Shown here piece after piece: positions 57,967-64,000 of a stretch of 64,000 nucleotides of DNA. The stretch lies in NCBI GenBank assembly GCA_018340375.1, contig JAFFJZ010000007.1, forward strand, positions 496,001 through 560,000. Direction: 5' to 3'. The notes under the pieces are model-generated. The model saw nothing but the letters and a program-made list of their open reading frames with translations. It had not been told where the DNA came from and did no database searches. A program made the position numbers and the translations under genes. The stretch is from Gonatopus flavifemur. Its lineage: Eukaryota > Arthropoda > Insecta > Hymenoptera > Dryinidae. The first letter of the stretch is position 1. Every line of letters begins with the position of its first letter.

Positions 57967-59995
57967 CAGGGTGGGGCATTTAAAGTGTCGCGGGCGTTTT
58001 TTCCAAAAATGAAGTGAGATACGAGAAAATTTTTCGGACAAAAGTTGTAGGGTACCGAGGGGGACATCCGATGGTGGCCTTGGCTTTGACCTCAAATCTC
58101 ATCTTCAAGGGCATTCTGAGATCAACTCTTGTTTTTTAAATAGCATCTCATATTTTTTACTGCAGATTTGGATTCTAGGTCAAAAACCAAGAAACTTTTG
58201 TCTGAACCATTTGCCTATAATCCGCAAAAATGGCGCTCTAATCGATATTGTTCCATTTTGAATCTGACATTCGAATAACTCGAAAACGGAGGGTCTTGCA
58301 AAAGAATGTTTCGTACAAAAGTTGTCAATACACAACACATTTCAATCATCTACATTACCACCATTCAGAGCTCACGCGATGTAAACAAACGACGGGGTTC
58401 AGTGAAAATTCACGATTTTGAAAGTCAGTTTGTCAGTTACATTTGATTATTACTTGGTTTATGACAAATTGAAAATCATGGATATCCGATACATGGTTTC
58501 TGAAAAGATCGATATGATCTACATTTACGGTGAAGTGCATAAGAACCCCAGACAAGCATATGACTTGTATGCAGAACGATTTCCTGAAAGAACAACGCCA
58601 TCCATTAGGTATGTTCAACGCATTACAAAATTATTCTCAGAAACGGGAAGTGTTACAAGGGAAAAACGACATCGAATGAGAACTGTTAGCGGAGCAAATG
58701 CGGAAGTTAATGTACTAGCTGCAGTAGCCAATAATCCACACGTGAGCTCTCGTGAAATTGAACTCCATTCGGGAATTTCTCGAAGAAGTGTTCTTCGAAT
58801 ACTGAAACGTCACAAATTCCATCCGTATCACATTTGTTTGCATCAAGACCTTCACGGTGATGATTTCGAAAATCGTGTACAGTTTTGTCGATGGGGTCTA
58901 GCGCAAATGCACAATAACAACTTCATCAACATATTATTTTCTAATGAGTCGACGTTCACCAATCATGGTCAAGTAAATCGACATAATATGCATTACTGGG
59001 CGACAGAAAATCCAAGATGGTTACGTCAAGTAGAGCATCAAAGACAATGGGCTGTGAATGTTTGGTGTGGTATTTTTCGATCTCGAGTAATTGGACCGTA
59101 CTTCATTGCAGATACGCTAAATGGAGAGAAGTACAGACATTTCTTAGATCAAGTACTTCCAACATTACTTGAAGACATACCTATTCAGGAACGATTGAAT
59201 ATGTGGTATCAACACGATGGTTGTCCATCCCATTATGCAGTCACAGCTCGAGAAATATTGGACAGAGACTATCCTGGACGATGGATAGGACGTCGTGGAC
59301 CAGTTCATTGGCCTGCCCATTCTCCAGATCCTACTTCTCCAGATTTTTTTTATGGGGATACATAAAAGATACAGTTTATCAACAAGCACCGACTACACCT
59401 GAGAATATGCGTCAACGAATCATCAATGCATGCGCGAGCATCAATGAAGATATTTTAGCACGAGTTCAGCAATCTTTTGTAAAACGTTTTGAAATGTGTA
59501 TTGAAGTCGAAGGCCATCATTTTGAGCATCTACTGCATTAAAATTATCCAAGTGATGTAGACGATTGAAATGTGTTGTTTTGTCTGTTATACCCCATCAC
59601 CTCCGTTTCAGTTCAAGGGGTCCCCCTTGGAATCAGACAACTTTTGTCCGGAACATTCTCCTCCAAGACCCTTCGTTTTCGAGTTATTCTAATGTCAGAT
59701 TCAAAATGGAACAATATCGATTAGAGCGCCATCTTTGCGGATTTCAGGAAAATGGTTCAGACAAAAGTTTCTTGGTTTTTGACCTAGAATCCAAATCTGC
59801 AGTAAAAAATATGAGATGTTATTTAAAAAACAAGAGTTGACCTCAGAATGCCCTTGAAGATGAGATTTGAGGTCAAAGCCAAGGCCACCATCGGATGTCC
59901 CCCTCGATACCCTACAATTTTTGTCCGAAAAATTTTCTCGTATCTCATTTTATTTTTGGAACAAACGCCCGCGACACTTTAAATGCCCCACCCTG
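57967..59995 (+). mobile_element. mariner-like element with about 370-bp TIRs
   Basis: The 2029-bp element begins CAGGGTGGGGCATTTAAAG, ends in its complement, and is flanked by TA on both sides (57965-57966, 59996-59997). Inverted repeats extend about 370 bp inward on each side and are over 90 percent identical. The single gene between them is a transposase with a frameshift. Confidence 0.93.
58478..59541 (+). pseudogene. Mariner-like transposase with frameshift and D-to-N change
   Basis: The N-terminus YMVSEKIDMIYIYGEVHKNPRQAYDLYAERFPER is the helix-turn-helix region of a large insect family (DUF4817 type), followed by a second HTH (HVSSREIELHSGISRRSVLRILKRHKFHPYHI). The DDE core has ILFSNESTF where active relatives have FSDES, so the first catalytic residue is N. 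Then QHDGCPSHY (second D) and HSPDPTSPDFF (third D). In the run of T after DFF one T is missing (59343-59350), shifting the frame. The other frame continues GYIKDTVYQQAPTTPENMRQRI to HLLH and TAA (59539-59541). Both lesions inactivate it; a sequencing error in the T-run is possible. Confidence 0.9.
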
Positions 59996-60272
59996 TATAT
60001 GCATGTCGTAAGACGTATATATATAGTATGTCTCTAGGGGTTCAAAAAATATCGAAAATTTCAACGTACGTTACACCTCATAATGAAAGGACAGAAAATT
60101 CCTCTTATGTATTTGATTTGGAATTTTTTTAATAAATAACCATTATTTGGTGATTCACTTCAGTATGTATATAGAGCTCAATGGGTCAGCCCTATCCAAC
60201 TCTCTGACTAAACTATACCAAACGAGGTATTCTTATTGTAGCCAAAAACATTAAACCGGTAGATAGCGGCTA

Positions 60273-60671
60273 CCCAATCAATATTCCGTGTCTTAAGATC
60301 CCTAACAGCACACTCCGTTGCATCTCCGTAGCCTCCACGTGGATACGATCTATCTCCGTGGAGACCACGGAGATGCGACGGAGTGTGCTGTTAGGGATCT
60401 TTACGAAAAGTCTAAGTTGTCTGATGCAACACTTTTAGATATCATTCAGATCCTTTGAACTGTTCTTACATCTGGAAAGTATCTATGAAATAACTATCAG
60501 ATCTCTGTTAAGATGTCTTCCAAGATATCGGACAAAACATCCTATAGAAAGCTTATAGATGTCTTTATTATGTCAAAACAGTTTGAGAGGTCTAAAAGAT
60601 ACTTAAAACTGTTGCATCAAACATCTTAGACTTTTCGTAAAGATATCTCAAGACTTCAAATGGTCATTGGG
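60273..60671. mobile_element. CCCAATCA MITE with AAGATATCTT words
   Basis: The ends CCCAATCAATATTCCG and CAAATGGTCATTGGG are flanked by TA on both sides (60271-60272, 60672-60673). The arms share TCTTTACGAAAAGTCTAAG and GATGCAAC and carry AGATGTCTT and AAGATATC words. It is related to 28322-29657 and hosts the 60300 hairpin. Confidence 0.85.
60300..60396. mobile_element. 97-bp near-perfect hairpin, CCCTAACAGCAC
   Basis: CCCTAACAGCACACTCCGTTG pairs with CGACGGAGTGTGCTGTTAGGG, and further CATCTCCGTAG/CACGGAGATG stems fill the centre. AT lies at both flanks. It is nested in the left arm of the 60273 MITE. Confidence 0.88.
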
Positions 60672-61534
60672 TAGGCTATTCCTCCTGACCTGATTGGATT
60701 ACTGACCGATAGGTATACTCTATCCAGCACACCAAAACCATCAGCGTTGTACTGCGGATTAGTTCAAATGCTGACAATAAAAAACCTCAAATATGGGGGA
60801 GGCGGGTAGGGCTGGACACGGCGATTCTTTTGGATAAGTATATTCTGCGCACATTTTTAGAATTTTTTGTTTGTATTTGCCCGAAACAGTCCTACCTGAA
60901 CATTCTATGTATGATCACAGAATAAGTGCACGATGTTTACAAAGTTCTTGTGCTACTTGGGAGTCGATTTATCGCATTACATTCAAGGGATTCAATACCA
61001 CACTGGGGGGAAGGGTTTAGTCACGAAGTAAGATATAAGGAGGGCAATCTCCATAAAAGCGAGGTGACAGACTTTTTTCGCCGACTTGCATGTTCAAATT
61101 CGTCACTTGGAGGCGGTACGAGCAGGGTGTTGTTGATTAACTTCAGAGTCTGGAGCCAAGTTCAGAGCATACAAAAAATGAGAGGTTATCAACATAACCT
61201 TTTATACCCTTACGGTATCGGATTGTATTCACAATCAAATCTCTCGTCGTAGTGATGTCTCCTTGGAATTTACATAATTAGTCCGTAACACTTAATTATT
61301 ATACACTTGAATTCAATTCCATGGGATAGCTCGCAAGCTATCACAAACTACAGAATTAGGTTAATGGGTTCCGCATACATGAAATATCAAACTATCCGAG
61401 ATTGAAAACAGTATTGCATTCTCAATTTCAGATAACCTGTTGCGAGCGCCACGAGTGGCAGAAGTTGACTTGCAAGTTGGCGGAAAAAAGGGTGTCACTT
61501 TCTGAAAACGATTCCATGAGAGATTGCCCTCCTT

Positions 61535-62242
61535 CCCAGACAGCACTGAGACGTTCTTCGGACGTTCAGAAAACGTACTTGGTCACAAGAAGAACGTTCG
61601 AAAAATGTTCCAGGACGTTTTACAAATGTGGCATAGACATTCCAGGGATGTACGAATGTCCGGTATAGTCTTATTTAGGTTTCCATGGAACGTTTATGAA
61701 ACATGTTGAATGAGAATTTGTTAAAGATCAAACTTGTGCCAAATCTTTGAATATTCTCCATTTCGAGGAGATGCAAATGAACTGCGGCGAAGCCTGTATC
61801 GATAGATTTGATAAAACACATTTGCATCTCTTTAATACATTGCAGATAGTGAAATTTTGTGTCGCGTCGATTTTGAGATTATGTGAATCTTAATATATTG
61901 ACTTAATTCTTGATAACTTGCATTCTGCTAATAGTTTTGAACTTCAGGAAAGGAATCCTTCCAAATATTCAATACAAAACATATTTTTATGGTTGTTTGG
62001 TACTTTTTTTCCCTAGTGAGACTATAAATATACCTTTGTATTGGTTAGAGATCAAATACTTGGTTTTCATATAACGTCTCGAAAACGTACCATAGCATGT
62101 GTAAACAATGTCCCCAAAACGTGCTCCCCAACAATGGAATGAATGTTCCTAAGACGTTTGGAAAATGTGCTTTTAGAAACCAACATCTGTAGGCTTTGAA
62201 CACGTTTCTGAAACTTTTTGAGAACTTTCAGTGCTGTTTGGG
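61535..62242. mobile_element. CCCAGACAGCAC element with ACGTTC words
   Basis: The ends CCCAGACAGCACTGAGACG and CTTTCAGTGCTGTTTGGG are inverted. AACGTTC, AACGTAC and AAACGT words crowd the first 180 and last 180 bp, in the style of 27937-29699. The AT-rich centre (61720-62040) shows nothing recognisable. Flanks are TT and AT. Confidence 0.8.
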
Positions 62243-62809
62243 ATTATACCTCACTTCGTGGATTTAGTTATAGTTACCAGCATTCCCTGGTCAAAAAAAC
62301 TAAACAAATCTAAACAAAAAATTCTCGTCAGGACTACTTCCGACCTACTATGTGTTTTTGTCTCGTTAATTTCAGGAATAAACCTAAATATTAATTACAT
62401 GCATCATTTCCTAATAAACGCAAACAATGACTTTAGTATTGTTTCCATATTTCATTCATCGATTTACTTATGACAAGTTCAAGTTTTTATGAAATTGTAT
62501 TTTATCATACTTCCGCAATTCGAACACTGGATGTTTTAGGTTCAGTTCCGCATTTTGGGAATAAATTGATTCCAGAATTTAACATTCAATTCTTCGACAA
62601 AAAATGGAATAAAAATAAAATAAAAATTTTTTTCGAACTTATTTCAACATTCAGAACATTTTGTGAATTCGGGATCTCCTCTAATTCCGCATGTGACTCT
62701 AGAAATTTATTCCTACCTAATGGGGATTCGAAATATCACGAAACCTACCTACTCATAAGACCTGTCTACCTCACCTCTCAGCTATTCTAACACGCTGATC
62801 AACCGGCTC

Positions 62810-62960
62810 CATGGCATTAACGCACTAACTTTCAGACATGGATGTCCGGCAGGCTTGGGGGTTCGAATCCCTGACTAATCAATCCGCCTTTCTCCCTAAC
62901 GGCAATGTCGCGAAAGGGAAAATCAGGGGGATGCAACTCCAATAAGTTCAATTAAACCTT
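62810..62960 (+). repeat. tRNA-like SINE fragment
   Basis: GGGGGTTCGAATCCCTGAC is a clear B-box. The upstream half does not fold into a tRNA. Downstream CCCTAACGGCAATGTCGCGAAAGGG forms a small stem. It is different from the 47060/54528 SINE. Confidence 0.45.
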
Positions 62961-63319
62961 ATTTGCGCGCCATCTCCTCAATAAATATTCATGCGAACTA
63001 AAAATCAATATGGCGATCTGGTACACCGGGATAACCTCAAAATTATTATAGTTAGTTTGTATTTTGAAGCATCAACAATATTTCAACACTAAAGCATTGA
63101 ACAATTCTAAAACCGAATTATCAGTTGGACTCATTCAGTTTCAGAGTTGTTTCTGATGCTTTATTGTTGAAATACTGTTGATTTCTCGAAATCTAAACTG
63201 ATGGGATTAATACCAAGGTTATGTCACTATACTAGGCCGCCATTGCTGTTTTAGCCCCTGATCGACACGCCACCATGTGAATAAATATGACCGTAATCGA
63301 AATACGGTTTGAGATCATC

Positions 63320-63535
63320 CTATAAAGTTGCATACCCCTGGGGGAAATGGCGGTTGGTGCGTCAACCAAAGTTTATCTCGAAAGCGGCTACCACCGTAAT
63401 AGGGGAACGACGGTTGATAAGTCAGGGAATCTTACCCCTGCCGCGTAGGTTAGGTTGGAAGTACGCTTCTCCGGTCCAATTGGCCTTGGCAGCGTAAAGA
63501 GACCGGGTTAACAAAAACTGAATAAAAAAAAATTA
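63320..63535 (+). repeat. GC-richer retroelement-like block ending in poly-A
   Basis: The block from CATACCCCTGGGGGAAATGG to GACCGGGTTAACAAAAACTGAATAAAAAAAAA is distinctly richer in G+C than its surroundings and ends in a purine/A tail, as 3' ends of non-LTR retroelements or SINEs do. TTGATAAGTCAGGG and GGTTGGTGCGTCAACC are small palindromes. No protein motif is visible. Confidence 0.4.
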
Positions 63536-64000
63536 ACACGCTAATCCGAAGGCGCATCTTGCCAAAGATACTATACAGCTGTTCAAGGATTCAATCACAC
63601 ATGCGTGTTTGAGTTACCGTGTATTCCCATGTAGACCTAAGAAAAGGGATTCTATTCATTTTCGATCTATTTCCGAAGGAACATGCTTTAGAGCAATTGA
63701 CTTTTATGTCCGCATAAATGACTTCCAATGACTTAGGTACATATCTTAGGTTATAATCTGCTTAGGTTTACTTATGAAAAATCGAAAGGCAAATTTTCAT
63801 AAATGTTCACGCGTCGTGTGATCTGATCAACTTCCGCGAGATGCGGAAACATCCATCAAAGTTTTGTTCCGATTCTTCGCAATAAGTAAACCGAAGTACA
63901 GCGAAACGCAAACTGTTCCAAAACAATTTGAAATCATTATATGTATACTATTCGTAACTGCTCCTAAACTCATTGGTACGGAAATGGAGTTGAAATGTAC

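Noticed and set aside
60298..60398. Empty-site proof of the AT duplication for the 97-bp hairpin from the opposite MITE arm
   Set aside because: The opposite arm reads GAGATATCTTT, which fits insertion with or without a duplication, so it is not used as proof.

Overview
The window looks like AT-rich nuclear DNA of an insect. It has short introns with GT/AG ends, a Wnt ligand, a UDP-glycosyltransferase, and a dense, nested load of arthropod-type transposable elements (P, mariner, copia, hAT-like, RTE-like LINE, tRNA-derived SINEs and many palindromic MITEs). I cannot name the species. Hymenoptera or Hemiptera would fit, but nothing here decides it.

Host genes are few. The last two coding exons of a Wnt gene lie on the + strand at 17604-17781 and 50918-51351, separated by a 33.1 kb intron that splits the conserved CKCHG|MSGSC motif. 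A short pair of possible secreted-protein exons at 2.8-3.3 kb might be the 5' end of the same gene, but this is weak. Tail to tail with the Wnt gene, the last exon of a membrane UDP-glycosyltransferase lies on the - strand at 53402-53934. Everything else that codes is transposon-derived or unrecognised.

Layout: 1-6.2 kb holds dispersed repeats, a broken LINE and MITEs. At 6.27-12.98 kb is a complete but dead P-family element on the - strand, with long inverted ends and an 8-bp target duplication. Its exons can be followed from the THAP domain to the C-terminus, and three different MITEs interrupt it. A pogo-type C-terminal fragment and a mauritiana-type mariner follow (13.0-14.5 kb), then an unassigned DDE transposase (15.1-16.4 kb). 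The giant Wnt intron holds a 2.9 kb long-inverted-repeat element, a second mariner (21.7-23.0 kb), a 4 kb foldback element with a 181-bp satellite core and four further elements nested in it (26.4-30.4 kb), a broken hAT-like transposase (33.4-35.9 kb), a young copia element with near-identical LTRs (37.2-41.7 kb), a 3.4 kb foldback element (42.5-45.8 kb) and a 130-bp tandem array (48.3-48.8 kb). After the UGT exon come a SINE, an unrecognised two-exon reading frame (56.4-57.1 kb), a 2.0 kb mariner-like element with about 370-bp inverted repeats (58.0-60.0 kb) and more MITEs.

The most unusual signal is a large set of palindromic elements that all begin CCC and end GGG. At least eleven of about eighteen copies are flanked by an identical dinucleotide (AT, TA, AC, GA, CG or TT). 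Several interrupt the P element or an arm of the foldback element, so the pre-insertion site can be read and supports 2-bp target duplications. Many families in this set also carry their own short palindromic word repeated inside. This looks like a non-autonomous superfamily whose transposase is not evident here.
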